From contig JAQFVV010006548.1 of NCBI GenBank assembly GCA_028023455.1, positions 746,001-810,000 of the forward strand: 64,000 bases of DNA, read 5' to 3'. Below, piece by piece: positions 26,432-38,336 of the stretch. Both the position numbers and the translations under genes were made by a program. The notes beneath the pieces were generated by a model. The model was not told the origin of the DNA and did not search any database. It was given only the letters and a program-made list of their open reading frames with translations. Origin of the DNA: Epiperipatus broadwayi (taxonomy: Eukaryota > Onychophora > Udeonychophora > Euonychophora > Peripatidae). The first letter of the stretch is position 1. Each line of letters begins with the position of its first letter.

Positions 26432-26488
26432 AAACAGAGCAAAACTCTCCATACAGTATTGCCACCTGTGCTAAACAGAGTAATCAAT
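26432..26488. repeat. Right terminal direct repeat (57 bp)
   Basis: Exact copy of 25976-26032. On the minus strand this is the first-transcribed end of the element. The target duplication GACAATAT follows at 26489-26496. Confidence 0.95.
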
Positions 26489-26496
26489 GACAATAT

Positions 26497-27508
26497 ATTA
26501 TAAACTATAATTGTATCCATAAATATTATTGGTAATATTATTGTGAATATTGAAAAAATATAAAAGTTCTAAGTCGGAGTGAAGGCTTAGGTACTTCGAT
26601 TTTATTATTTTGTTATTTTATTTTTTGGAAATGAAGAAGTATGTAATTATCCAAGATTATTTTAATTGTAAATAGTTTACATAATTTGTGTTGTTAAAAG
26701 TATTATAATAAAATTTGTTAAATTTGTTTTTATAAATTTTTGTTATCTTGATTTTTCACACCGCAAACATATTATCTTAAGATGGATAAACCAAACATAA
26801 TATTTGCACAGTATAAATATGATTATTTACTTTAGGAATTGTAATGTTTCTTAATATAATTTATTTGAGAAATTTCATTAACATTATCATTATAGTCATA
26901 AATTAATTAGATAATTTATTGCATAGAATTATAATATTATTCATTGCCACATATTCTCAGTTTATCAGATTATACCACATATTCTATTTAAGATGCCACA
27001 TGAAAGCTAAAAGATTATACTATATTATTAAATCCCTTATCATGCTTGACTACAGAAGATTATAAATTGAGTAGAATTAGTTTAGAGAACCTGAGATTAT
27101 TATTATAATTATATTATTTTGAATAAAGAGATTATGATTTATTTATTAGTATTATCTTAATTAATTATTATTTTTAAAAGTTATAAGAATGCTATGAATT
27201 TATTATTATTTGAAATAATAGGGGGGATAGTATTCTTACACCATTGAGGTGGTATATTGTGGGATATTGGATCAATGTAATTCATATTGCTACTTGTACT
27301 TCACTTCATTGTCTAATGATTTATTAATATTTTATTTATTTAGTTTATAAAACCGAACCATATAATTATTTTTTATTAGTTAGAGCTAGTTAAATAATAG
27401 ATAGTATCGCAGAATATCTTTTTTAGCTGAGCATAACCATTTATCTGAGCTAGTTCTATTTTATTATTATTATATTTTCCCGAAAGTGACAGTACAATAT
27501 ATATATAT
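26497..27508. other. AT-rich stretch, no gene seen
   Basis: Nothing recognised in this kilobase. Confidence 0.45.
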
Positions 27509-27625
27509 AATCAAAATTACTCCAAATCCAAAACTCAATTTGTAACAGTGAAGCCATTGGTAGTGTTTTAGATTTTATTTACTTGGCTACACCGATTGAG
27601 TTTTGGATTTGGGGTAATTTTGATT
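27509..27625. mobile_element. 117 bp hairpin MITE
   Basis: Arms of 31 bp (27509-27539 and 27595-27625) are reverse complements with one mismatch. The end word is AATCAAAATTACTCC. TA-rich bases flank both sides, so a TA target duplication is possible but cannot be proved. No coding capacity. Confidence 0.8.
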
Positions 27626-30600
27626 ATTAACTAGTTTAGCTTTATGCTTTTAATATATATATATATTGAAATGGTAAATCTGATTCAGATGTTCATTTCA
27701 CAGTCCAATCCATCTAATAGGGTTCAATTGCAACCTACATATGTACAAATGTAAATAATGTCTGTATATAGAAATGTTTTTTTTTTTTCAAATTTTTTTA
27801 TTTATTATTTATATTTCAACCAGAATTACCTTGGATAAACTGCTATAATCTATTTTGGGTAATATCTATATATCACATTGTTTTAGTTACATAACCAAAT
27901 AATTTATTTTACTGAAAAAATTCAAAATTAAGTTGTGAATTTTATATGTATTTTATATATGTTGAAAGTATTTTTTTTTATTAAAGAATCTAAGATGGCC
28001 TTCCAAGAGATTTTCACCTCAATAAGGAGTTTTAAAAGAAATGTTAAAGCGCAAATGCATTGTAAATGTAAAATTAAATTACATAGAAAAAAATCAAATG
28101 CTTTGGAATTTCCATTAATAGAAATTCTACATCGTTTAAATAGATATAAAAAATATAAGATTTTACAAGAACCATTATTGATCCTTATCGAGGTTCAAAC
28201 TTTCTTAAAATAGCATTGAATGTATGTTTTCTTTTGTCTCAGGCAGGATACGAAAGAAAATTGCCTCAGGTAGCAAATAGTTCAAATACTAGAGCCAGTA
28301 TATAGATAGTGGGGCTTTTTTTAAAGAAAACAAAAAAGAGAAAAGTTTAGAGCTGCCAACTGTCACTACGCCATCGTAATTTTGAAAATGTATAGCGGAT
28401 AAAAAGGAAAACCACCACTGTTTCTTCCTGGGACACCATCTCCTATATGCTACCGCTATAGTCCTGTCTTGGAAGAATGCCACTAGCTATTGAAGTTTGC
28501 CCATACTATCATTCCAGGAAATGTCCTGGTAAAAGCTTAAGAACAAGCAAGAATTTCAATCCTGTCATCTATGTCCAAATCTTTCTCATTTAAACTAACT
28601 GTAATGTAATTATACATATTTAAATCTTAAATGTATAAAGTTAACTTTTATTGTAAATACCTGAAATTGATTCTTTAACCTATTTAAATTCTTTGTAATT
28701 CTCTTAAATAACTCAAGTTCACAATGTTTTAAATATTTTTATTTTTAATATGAAAATATAATATTTATTTCTTTTATACTGATTTCAGTAGTATAAATTT
28801 TATGGTTTTTTTTTTAAAAACAAACTTCACCCGCGAGGGTTGTGAGATGATAATTTGTGAAAGAGTGAATTATGTTAAAAAAAAGGGGGGGAAGGAGGGA
28901 GGTTAGCAAAGAAAATAGCTTAAAATAAAATTTGTTTTCTCTTTCTCACCAGTGAAGTTATGTTATATATATATATTAAAATGTACTTACATTAATAACT
29001 AAAGTAATTTTGCTAATGATTTCCCAGGATAGGATTTTATAAATTTAGATTGTTTTAAAATGGTATTAAATTAAAATGTACTATATTTTAACCTGGAAAC
29101 AGTGTTGCTGGGCAGTATCAGTTAATTATCTCACAATCTTTTAAGAATTAATAGGAGGAAAAGGGGAATTTATTCAAGAAATATATTTCCTTATTTATTA
29201 TTTTTTGTTTATTAATTAAATCTTTTACCTGAAGAAATTGGTTGTGCAGGTTGATCTTTATGCAGTATTAGATTCTTTAAGGTTACTTATTTATAATTAT
29301 CCACATTTGGTAATTAATAAATCTCGGGTTGATAATGAATGCCATTCTTAGTGGATCAGACCTAAAACAGTCACTTATTTGTGTGTAATCTGACTCCTGG
29401 TTGCACATACTTCTGAGGGCTAGAGAGTGAGCGAGGTAGAGTTGGGTAGTCTACATGATATCCGTATGGCGAACATGGGGCCCGTACTGTTTCACAACAT
29501 CGTGGATGTACCGAACCTTTTCTTCATTGCTGTAGCATGCGAGTGTCTGTAAAACAGCTCGTATGAACCTACAGTTGATTTCTTTCTTTCGCATTCATAT
29601 TTTATTAACCCGACTTCGTTTTGTTTTTCTTTTATTGCTTATCTAATACATTAGCCATAGAGAAATGATTCTACTGTTCGAGAATCTTCAGTCTGAGTAA
29701 CCAATTCTTTTGTTTTAATCCGGGTTTAGTCAAACCTTGTTAATTAACTAAGTCACATTGTAGATATATCAATAAAATGGCTAAATTGAATGCAAACTCA
29801 ATATGGTCTGTGTGCTTGATAATTAACTGTTTCTTAATAGCTTACAGTTCTAAATCTTGTAATGTTATTTTCAATAACTTAACGCTGTTCCAGCGAGATC
29901 CATTCTTAAAATAAATAAAAGATATTATTTTAATGAGAATTTGTTGTTATTTGTAAAGAAAAGTAAAATAAATAATTTTCTTTTCTTTTTGTCATTTTAG
30001 AAAGATGTCAAATTATTTTGATATACTGTAATTGTTTTTTTAGTTGACATCATTTTGTTATATAATGTCTTAGAAGATTTAAATAAGAAAAAAAAATGTT
30101 ATTTTTTTTTTTATATACAATCAGTTTATCAATTTTTAAATATACTGATTGACCAAAACAATCCCATTTTCTTATAATAAATGTGAACGGAAAATCTATG
30201 TATATTAAAATCTGTGGTCATTTAATTTAAATTCTTTTTTTGTTTTGTTTAAATGATATAAACCCATAATTTTGTGAAGGCTGTAATAAATTAAGAAAAT
30301 GACTGCTATATGTAAATATGACGTGGTTGCGCATAAATCTACCTGTATAAATACTAAGCTAATGTAGAGAATTTTTCCGTGAGCTTGAGTAAAATGTAAA
30401 TTAAGCAATTAATAAGTTAAAATATATGTATAAAACTAAATTTCCAGTGTGTTCAAATTATTTTATTTACTTTCTATTTTAGTTAATGTTTTATGTTAAG
30501 TCATATAGGTCTCATTAAATTATAATTATTGTGAATCTTATGCTCTAAGGCTCTGGTGAAAGTGAAGGAGTGTGATATGATCATTGAGAAATGTTATTGA

Positions 30601-31508
30601 TTATAGGTCTTTGATCTGGGGATATAGGTAAATAGGGCAGAATGGGTGATGTATCTGACTTGTATATCTTGTACATGGTCAGTATTTTACCTGTATCCTG
30701 GATCTTGTTGAATCAATATACGTTTTTTGACCAGTAGAATATATATATATATATTAGTAAACTGTGACAGTTCTGTCATTGAATTGTAATGAATTAAAGA
30801 CAATATTAATACTGTATATTTAGAGAAAATATTAAAAATATTAATTCTTTCTTTAATGCAATTTTGGTGTTGGGCATCCTTGTCAAAGTCAGCGCAAAGT
30901 GCATTAAAGTCGTATTTAATATTTTCAACTAAATATATAATATTACTGTGATCTTTAATTTATTATTATGTATATATTACAATGGCACAATCATCAATTT
31001 ATGACTTATTAGATGGGGAGTGTATGAGTGGTTAATAACTATTATTATCAGGCCTTTGTCAGATACAATTTGTGTGATAATACTTTTATGATAATGGGAT
31101 GATAATTTGGAAGACTGCCTAAATTTTATCATATTTACTGTTTTAATTTATAATTATATTTGGCAAAATAATGGATTAACACTGATCAGTACATTTATGA
31201 TAATAACACTGTCTTTTTATGTATATCTTATAATTATAATATTCCAGAATTCATGGAAGCATAAGTTAATAGTAGTTATTAAGGTATCAAAGATGAGAAG
31301 TATTGACAATAGAAAAATGTTGTTATTTTATATGACAAAATGTGAATTTAATTAATAAAAAATAATATTTAAGATATTATTTTGATTTTAAAATTATTAA
31401 ATATTAACACTATGATAGAAGTTATTAGAGATGCCTATTGAAAAATTGACAGAAATAAAATAAACAATTCCTTTTTATCAGAATGATTGAAATTTTAAAA
31501 AAAGGCAT
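27626..31508. other. AT-rich stretch with two GC-richer islands
   Basis: No gene recognised. A GC-richer island at about 28240-28560 and another at 29340-29600 stand out. The second has several CpGs and a short ATG frame from about 29466 (27 codons) that cannot be assigned. A 92-codon frame at 27935-28213 (+) is lysine-rich and matches nothing known. There is a T run at 27777 and a G run near 28885. Confidence 0.45.
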
Positions 31509-31890
31509 ATGGTTTTATTGCTTGGGAGTTCATAAAAAGATTAAGTGCCAGATCTGTAAACCATGATCCTGGGATCTCCCGATCCCAGTCAAATACTCTA
31601 CCAACTATACAAAAATGTGCAGGGTAAAAAAAATACAAATGGTTTTATTGTTCAGGAGTTCATAAGAAATTTGAGCACCAGAATTGCAAAAGGCAGAATC
31701 GATTCTGGGAATTTCCGATTCCAAGTCATACCTTCTACAAACTATGCAGGATTAAAAATGATAATGGCTTTGTTGTTCAGGAGTTCATAAGAAGTTTGAG
31801 CGCTAGGATTATGAGTGCCAGAATTGATCCTGGGATCTCACAATCTAAAATCAAACACTCTACCAACTATGCTAAAACACACAGAGCATG
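31509..31890 (-). repeat. Three tandem tRNA-like (SINE-head-like) units
   Basis: A unit of about 125-138 bp occurs three times, each starting near TTTTATTG...GAGTTCATAA on the plus strand. The minus strand of each copy reads like a decayed tRNA: an A-box-like word (TAGTTGGTAGAGT in copies 1 and 3) and, about 35-40 bases on, a B-box-like word (GGATCAATTCT, GAATCGATTCT, GGATCATGG). A boxes lie near 31597-31609, 31731-31747 and 31857-31872. B boxes lie near 31561-31573, 31694-31709 and 31821-31834. Stems are too damaged for working tRNAs, so these look like tRNA-derived repeats amplified in tandem. Confidence 0.7.
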
Positions 31891-32255
31891 ATTGAAATAT
31901 TATCACATTATAAATACACTCCAATTGTAGAACATCAATAAAGCACAATTAATTTTTTGATATTGTGATCTTAGTCTATGGAACAGAGATAGCCTATATA
32001 TTCTGTTGCAAATTCATTTTCTCAGATATTACATTTAATGTTTATTAACTAAATTATTATTAAATAAAATATAATTTATTTGAAATTGTCACATTTTTTA
32101 AATTAACAAAATAATGCTAATAAAAGTAAATTAGTAATTGATGAATTTTGCAATAAATTGATTAGTCAAATTCTGTTTTTTTACATTTCAAATATTATTC
32201 TTTAATTCATTACTGTTTTTTGGTGTCATTTTGGGTAATCTTTATTCAGACTACC
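31891..32255. other. AT-rich spacer
   Basis: Nothing recognised. Confidence 0.4.
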
Positions 32256-32420
32256 TTTGATATAGTACTTTACAATGATATGTATATCCAAGTTTCTATG
32301 TGGGGTCACTTTTGATATAGTGCTTTACAATGATGTGCACATCCAAGTTTCTATGTGGAGTTGTTTTTGATATAATGCTTTACAATGATGTGCACATCTA
32401 AGCTTCTATGTTGGGTCTTA
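32256..32420. repeat. 55 bp tandem repeat, three copies
   Basis: The word TTTGATATAG/A starts units at 32256, 32311 and 32366. Each includes CTTTACAATGAT and TTCTATGT. Copies 2 and 3 are closer to each other (GTGCACATC) than to copy 1 (GTATATATCC-like). Confidence 0.9.
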
Positions 32421-33561
32421 GATATTTCAAAATTTGATAAAGTGATAAAGTTAGAGACAGTTGCAATTTGAAAAAAAAATAGTCTTATGTCATTAACTCA
32501 GTAAGCAATTGTTTAGCCAGACATATCTGAGTGATGCTTGACAAAGATATTAGACATCTCAGTAACAGAGTTGAATTGCAAGTATTGTGATGTTGTGTTT
32601 TATTGGCTAGCCTTTTTTCCTCTTCTACCTAATGCTTATGATTCTTATGTTTGAGTTTCCAATGATTCTGAGTTCTGGCTAATTGTAGTTGTCTTCTCTC
32701 CAAAACTAAAAATCTAAATTAATCATCCAGATAAAATAATATGGCTTGTTTATTAATGTTGCTTTTTTAATAAATGTTTATTTGCTATCTTTTTATAAAC
32801 ATATTTTGTTTAACAATACAAATTATTGATAAAATTTGAATTAATTTACCATTTTTTTAAAAAGTGGGCAAAAAAACTCTAATTTAAAAGAAATGTAATT
32901 GAAAACGCCTTTTATTTTTAATTGTACATGAAATAAATAAATAATAATAATAAAGCATTCCTAAAATGTTATACACACAAAATTGATTTAATTAAAGTAG
33001 TTTTTAAATATTTTTTGTCATCTTCAGCTTTCTAGATTATTTAATTAACCAGGCACAATCATCTATGAGAATTCTGGTGTAATATTTTTTCTCAAATCTT
33101 TTTCAGAATATATATATATATTGTTTTCAATAAAATAAAACTACAATTAACAATTATGTTTAAGATAAGCATTTTTTTAATAGTATATATATATATTTCA
33201 TGAGCAAAAGTACAATAGATTAATTAATTATATTAATTTGATTAAGGCATTTGATATGTTTGACAATAACTTATTGCCTGTGAAATTAATTATATTATTC
33301 AACTGTTGTATGATGGATTATTAATAATGGGGGAGGGCAGGCATTTGAAATTAAAATTGGTGTTAAATAGGGATATGTTTTGTTTTTATGGCAATAATCA
33401 TTGGGACATAGTAGTTTCATGAAACAATATCAAGTTGAAATTTAGGTTTAGTGTGGGCTCTAATTTTGATGATTAAAGATGAAAAATAAGAACTTTATCT
33501 TCATAACTTTAGATTTTCAGTGTACTTGGTAATTGTACTAATCTTTCCAAATCATAGAATA
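32421..33561. other. AT-rich stretch, no gene seen
   Basis: Nothing recognised apart from short TA runs at about 33110 and 33186. Confidence 0.45.
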
Positions 33562-33569
33562 ATCTATAT

Positions 33570-33584
33570 CAGGCATGTCAAACT
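33570..33584 (+). repeat. hAT left terminal inverted repeat
   Basis: CAGGCATGTCAAACT, immediately after the duplication ATCTATAT. Confidence 0.95.
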
Positions 33585-34502
33585 GGCGGCCCCAGGGCCG
33601 CATGCGGCCCTCGAAAGGATTTTTCATGGCCCTCGTCTAAGATGCTATGTAATAAAATGAAAACAGAACGATATGTTGCAAACAATAAATTAATTTTTTT
33701 TAAAAAGCTCTTATATTTAATTACATGAACTAAAATATATACAGTAATTGTTGTCTACATACATAGCTAATTTATAATTCTCGGTTACACGCATAGCTTA
33801 TGCCTTTATGATGATGAAGCATTTGAGATATGTGAATACCAAAGCTGGCAACGTTAATAATGTGCTGCTGTGCTTCCGAGAACATAAATACATTAGTCAG
33901 CTATTCGCGCCACCAACGTAGCAATCCTATCTGCAGATATTGTTTTTTTCTTTGAATTGTAACAAAAGGCAGTTGCGCTAGTTTCTTTATCCGGATTGGT
34001 GTGTTAAAAATTTGCGGGTTGTTTCCTTTTATAACTCATTCAAAAAATATAAGTAAACTGCTATATCCAAGAGTTTATATCTTTCTGAAACTAGTCAGAC
34101 AGCATAAGAAATAACGAGCATGCATTTTGTTATATAATATTTTAATTATAATCAAACATGAGAAACAATAATATTTTACATATAAGTTAGTAACGATTAC
34201 ATTTCAGTTTGGAAAACACTAAAAGTTCTACAATTTTACCAGTGTATGTTCGGCCTTGGGAAACTTTAGTGGCTTCGACCATTTCTAACCTACGGCCTTA
34301 TGCACAGCTTTCTTCTTTGTCACATCTCTATCTTAATTGCTCCGTGCTGGGAAGTCAGGACTGAGAGAGAGAGAAAAAACGTAATCCGTACCTTTTATAG
34401 CTACCTCCATTTATCGAGCATAATTCCATGAGCGAGAATCGATAGCAGCGCTCTCTTTACATTTAAATACTAGAGTAGCGTTAAATTTTTACGAAGCGTA
34501 TT

Positions 34503-36414
34503 TTGCATAAACGTAGTTGCAATTTTTTAAATTTTAAAAATTTAAATCTAAAGCTCTATTTTTATTACAGAAAATTGCCACTTCCAACGCTAAATAAAAA
34601 ACGAAAGATTGATGACGAGGGAAGAAAATTTCAAGAAAGGTGGGAACTGAATTATTTTTGTGTGGAAGTGAACAATAAGATTACGTGCTTAATTTGCAAA
34701 GAAACTATTAGTGTTGCTAAAGAATACAATATTAAGCGACATTATAGCACTAATCACGAAAAACAATTTTCGTGTTTTGAAGCTAAAATAAGAGAAGAAA
34801 AATTAAAAACAATGAAGAATTCATTAAGTAGCCAGCAAGGAGTGCTTACAAAATTTATAAAAAGTAATGAATCAGTAACGAGCTAGTTATGAAATAAGCT
34901 ATTTATTAGCAAAACATTCAAAAGCATTCACCGATGGTTCTTTAATCAAGGAATGTATAATAAAAGCTGCCGAATTTGTCTGTCCAGAAAAAGTACAAGC
35001 GTTTCGAGACATCTCATTATCAAGAAATACGGTGGCAGATAGAATTACTGAAATGGCAGATGACATCACTTCGCAATTACAGAAAATATCTACCAAAATC
35101 CAGTTCTTTTCAATTGCTATTGATGAAAGTACGGATATAAGAGATGTTGCACAAGTTGCTGTTTTTTTTCGTGGTTGCGATAATAACATGAGGATCACTG
35201 AAGAATTGTTGGAATTCATCCCTCTTCACGGAACAACAACTGGTGAAGATATTTTTGATGCCGTATGGAGCATTTTAGAAAAACTTAACTTGCCTGTTGA
35301 CAAGCTTGTTTCTGTTACAACTGATAGTGCTAAATCGATGACAGGTGAAACTAAAGGTTTTGCGTCACGACTAGCAAGGAAATTACAAGACGAATATCCA
35401 GATAAACCGAAAATCAAAGCTTTTCATTGCCTCATTCACCAACAAGTTCTCTGTTTAAAATTATTAAAAATGGATCAAGTACTTAAAACAGTTACAAAGA
35501 TAGTCAACTTTATTCGATCAAGAGCACTTAACCATCGCCAATTTACTTCGTTCCTTAAAGATTTAGAATCCGAATTCGAAGATCTTCCTTATTACACAGA
35601 AGTTCGTTGGTTGTCCTGCCACAATGTCTTAAAGAGCTTCTATCTGATTTTGGAGGAAATAATATTATTTTTTGAAATGAAAGATGAAAACAACGAAAAT
35701 ATATCAATTATAAAAGATCCATTGTGGGTACAAGACCTAGCATTTTTAATAGATATTACAGGCCATCTGAATAATCTTAATATTACATTGCAAGGCAAAG
35801 ATCAATTGATAACGAATATGTATGATGCAGTTGCAAGCTTTGTACAAAAACTGAATTTGTTTAAAAATCATTTGCAAAAGAACGTTTTGACGTATTTTCC
35901 TACATGTGAGGAGTTAAAAGCACAAAATCAAAGTTGCTCGTTTTCACATCACTCTGCAAAAATTGAAAAAATAAAAGACGAATTCGATAAACGTTTTGAT
36001 GATTTCAAGGAGTTCGAAGAAATTTTTTCTCTTTTCACGGGACCATTTGCCTTTGAAGTCGAAAAAGCTCCGACTTCGATACAACTGGAATTAATTGATT
36101 TCCAGAATGATTCGATTTTAAAAACCAAATATCGAGAAGTAGGAACTCCGAAAATTTATTCCTATTTAGGTGAAAGATACCCGGAAATTAAAAAATTTGC
36201 TGCACAAATTTTAAGCTTTTTTGGAAGTACATACTTATGTGAGAAATTATTTTCATGAATGAAATTAAATAAAACAGCTTACAGATCAAGATTAACTGAT
36301 AAACATCTATCTGCCATAATGAAAATTGCTTGTTCTCAGTCTTTGAATCCAGATATTGAAAAACTAGTAAGAGGAAAACGCTGGCAAGTTTCCAGTAAAA
36401 ACAATAAATTGTAG
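34503..36414 (+). pseudogene. hAT transposase (ZBED5/GTF2IRD2-like), one frameshift and one stop
   Basis: Family role: hAT transposase binding the element's ends through a BED zinc finger and moving it by cut and paste. Seen: a BED-type finger (ITCLICK, then RHYSTNH) in the first frame (34503-34886). Frame changes by one base near 34878, where the other phase continues with ASYEIS, and stays open to 36258. The catalytic core shows AIDESTDI (first Asp), TTDSAKSM (second Asp), FHCLIHQQ and EVRWLSCH. A TGA at 36256-36258 cuts inside the C-terminal dimerisation block, which resumes (KLNKTAYRSRLTDKHL) and ends at TAG 36412-36414. A TTTTTATTACAG word at about 34558-34570 could be an acceptor site, so the first 20 codons may not be coding. 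Two lesions only, so a young copy. Confidence 0.92.
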
Positions 36415-36633
36415 TTTTATAAATATGTAATCAGATAAAATAAATGTTTAAATAAAAGCAATACTATATCAATTGTATATTATTGAAGTGAATTCACTAA
36501 ACTACATAATATGCTTTAATTACCCTATCTATATTCCTGCATTTTCACTTTCAAAATACAATTTTAAGAAAATTTGTGTGATGTGGCCCGCAAGAATCTT
36601 ACCAGTAGCATAAAGTGGCCCATTGTTTGAATG

Positions 36634-36648
36634 AGTTTGACATGCCTG
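36634..36648 (-). repeat. hAT right terminal inverted repeat
   Basis: Reverse complement of the left end, followed by the duplication ATCTATAT at 36649-36656. Confidence 0.95.
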
Positions 36649-36656
36649 ATCTATAT

Positions 36657-38010
36657 AAATTACTCTTAGTGTTTTCAGAGCATTCTATAAAGACTTTGAT
36701 TTAATGATTAATGCTCATTGAAAACAATGTTTATTTAGCTAGTGATGGAAGAAAAATCTTTAGTAACTTTTAATTTGGATGATTATTATAACCTTGAGAA
36801 TATGGATTAGTGTAAATATTATAACTCTTTATGTAGAAAGTAAATCTGGATTTTAAGATGTAGTACAGATTCTGTTATGCTTCTAATATATTTATTTAAT
36901 AAGATAGGATGTTTTATCACAATGGAAGTACTTGATAATATTAAAATTTGACAAATTATTGTAAAAGGTTTTTTTTAATGCATTTTCAAAATATAACAAT
37001 TTCCAACATAGTACTATATTCTTGATTAATCTGAATCACATATTGGATCTTTTTTAAAAAAAATAATTCATTATAAAAACATTTTAACAGTTGTTCTTAT
37101 ATAAGCTGTAAATTAAAAATCTAATTCTTTTAATTTATATAAAAAATATGGAAATTTAATTCTGATGTAGACAAAGGATGATAGGTAATCTTGTTATCTA
37201 TGTAAATGAATATCAAAACTGTCATGTATGTTATACAAATTACTATATATTTGAAAAATATCAAATGCACAGTTATTTGTGTAATGTGAAAGTTTTGATT
37301 TCATTCTGCACCCATAGGGGATAAGTTAATTACTCATTTATTAATTTTATTTTACTTATAATATTAGATTTTATATATGTGAATATAGCTTTCAAGTTCT
37401 TTCATATGATTGCTTATTATTGTAGAACTGATTCTGAGCTGGATTTTGCCTATGATCATCTGGCTGGCATCCCAGTTATTCTAAAAACTGTGGTAATGGA
37501 AAATAGTTGAAGATCATCTGTCATATGATTTAGTTGTTGATTATCTATATCTTTTAAAATGAGAGGGGGAGTATTGCAGAATTTGATATACTTTTGGTTG
37601 ACATGCTTTATAAAATGTTTTCATATGGATGAAACAGCAAAGCTTATATTTATGTGGATTTTTTTAAAATTTGTATTTCATTTATATTACAACACATCAA
37701 ATTAAACTTCTGCTATGTTCATTTTTTTAAATGTAACATCTTCTAAATTGGGGATTGGATAAAATAATCAACCATTAAATCAAGCATTAAATAAAATTTT
37801 CATTATTTTTCACTACCAGAGTTCTCTAATAACAGCTTCTGCCCACTCATACTATAAAGATGGTTACATGGGAGTTCCAATTAGAATATTGATCCTATAA
37901 TGGTATTAAATGCACTAGACACAAAATCATTACTTTTACTTACATATATAAAGTTCTAAAATTACCTTAGCTTATTTAAATATTAATTACAATTTATTTT
38001 CTTCTTGCAG
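36657..38010 (+). other. Probable intron upstream of the TatD-family last exon
   Basis: AT-rich, no frame resembling TatD. It ends in a pyrimidine-rich tract and CAG (about 37991-38010), a good 3' splice site. The donor and the preceding exon are not visible in this stretch, so the intron probably reaches further left and contains the hAT element. Confidence 0.6.
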
Positions 38011-38336
38011 GATATTTATGGAAAGATAAAGCTGAAGATGGTATAAGAAAAGTTTTAGCTGACCGGGTAATACCTCTGGATAGGTTGATGGTTGAAACGG
38101 ATGCACCATTTATGTATCCTAATATTAGAGCCTCAAAACTTCCTCCACATATTAAAAGTTGCTTAACTTCTTTATCAATGAACTTTTTACAGCGTTATTG
38201 TACCTTTCAAAGAAATGAACCATGTTCACTTCCTATCACTGTTGAAATGATTGCTGCATATATGAATACTATTCCTCAGGTCGTAGCCATGGCCAGCATG
38301 GAAAATGCAATGAGAGTATTTGGATTACTATATTGA
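38011..38336 (+). CDS. TatD-family metal-dependent nuclease, terminal exon (partial)
   Basis: Family role: TatD/TATDN proteins are metal-dependent DNases with a TIM-barrel fold, linked to DNA repair and DNA breakdown. This exon encodes about the last 107 residues: GYLWKD, then PLDRLMVETDAPFM (the conserved E-T-D-A-P with a metal-binding Asp), then RNEPCSLP, the RNEP motif near the C terminus, and a helical tail ending VFGLLY before TGA at 38334-38336. It begins after the acceptor CAG at 38010, and the first two bases (GA) finish a split Gly codon. No stops or shifts, codon use unlike the surrounding repeats, so this is a live host gene. Earlier exons are not recognised in the window. Whether it is a TATDN1-, 2- or 3-type protein cannot be settled from this exon. 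Confidence 0.9.

Larger units (their letters stand above)
25976..26488 (-). mobile_element. 513 bp hammerhead-ribozyme retroelement (retrozyme-like)
   Basis: It is flanked by the exact 8 bp direct repeat GACAATAT (25968-25975 and 26489-26496), a target-site duplication. Its two ends are identical 57 bp direct repeats (25976-26032 and 26432-26488), so it is one 456 bp monomer plus 57 bp of the next. A hammerhead ribozyme lies inside on the minus strand (26079-26137). There is no coding capacity. Hammerheads with this layout are established in plant and animal retrozymes and in Penelope-like elements, where self-cleavage of multimeric RNA yields circular monomers that are reverse transcribed. 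The TG...CA ends of a normal LTR are absent. The GC content is above its surroundings. Which enzyme mobilises it is inference. Confidence 0.85.
33570..36648 (+). mobile_element. hAT DNA transposon, complete ends
   Basis: Terminal inverted repeats CAGGCATGTCAAACT (33570-33584 and reverse complement 36634-36648) are perfect over 15 bp. They are flanked by the exact 8 bp duplication ATCTATAT (33562-33569 and 36649-36656), diagnostic of hAT elements. Both ends carry GGCC-rich words (GCGGCCC, GTGGCCC) just inside, like many Charlie-type hATs. The 3.08 kb interior holds one BED-finger transposase gene on the plus strand. Confidence 0.96.

Noticed and set aside
27935-28213. 92-codon Lys-rich open frame
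   Set aside because: No recognisable family and low-complexity composition; AT-rich DNA often gives such Lys/Ile/Phe-rich frames.
31560-31875. Functional tRNA genes on the minus strand
   Set aside because: A and B boxes are recognisable but acceptor and anticodon stems do not pair properly in any of the three units.
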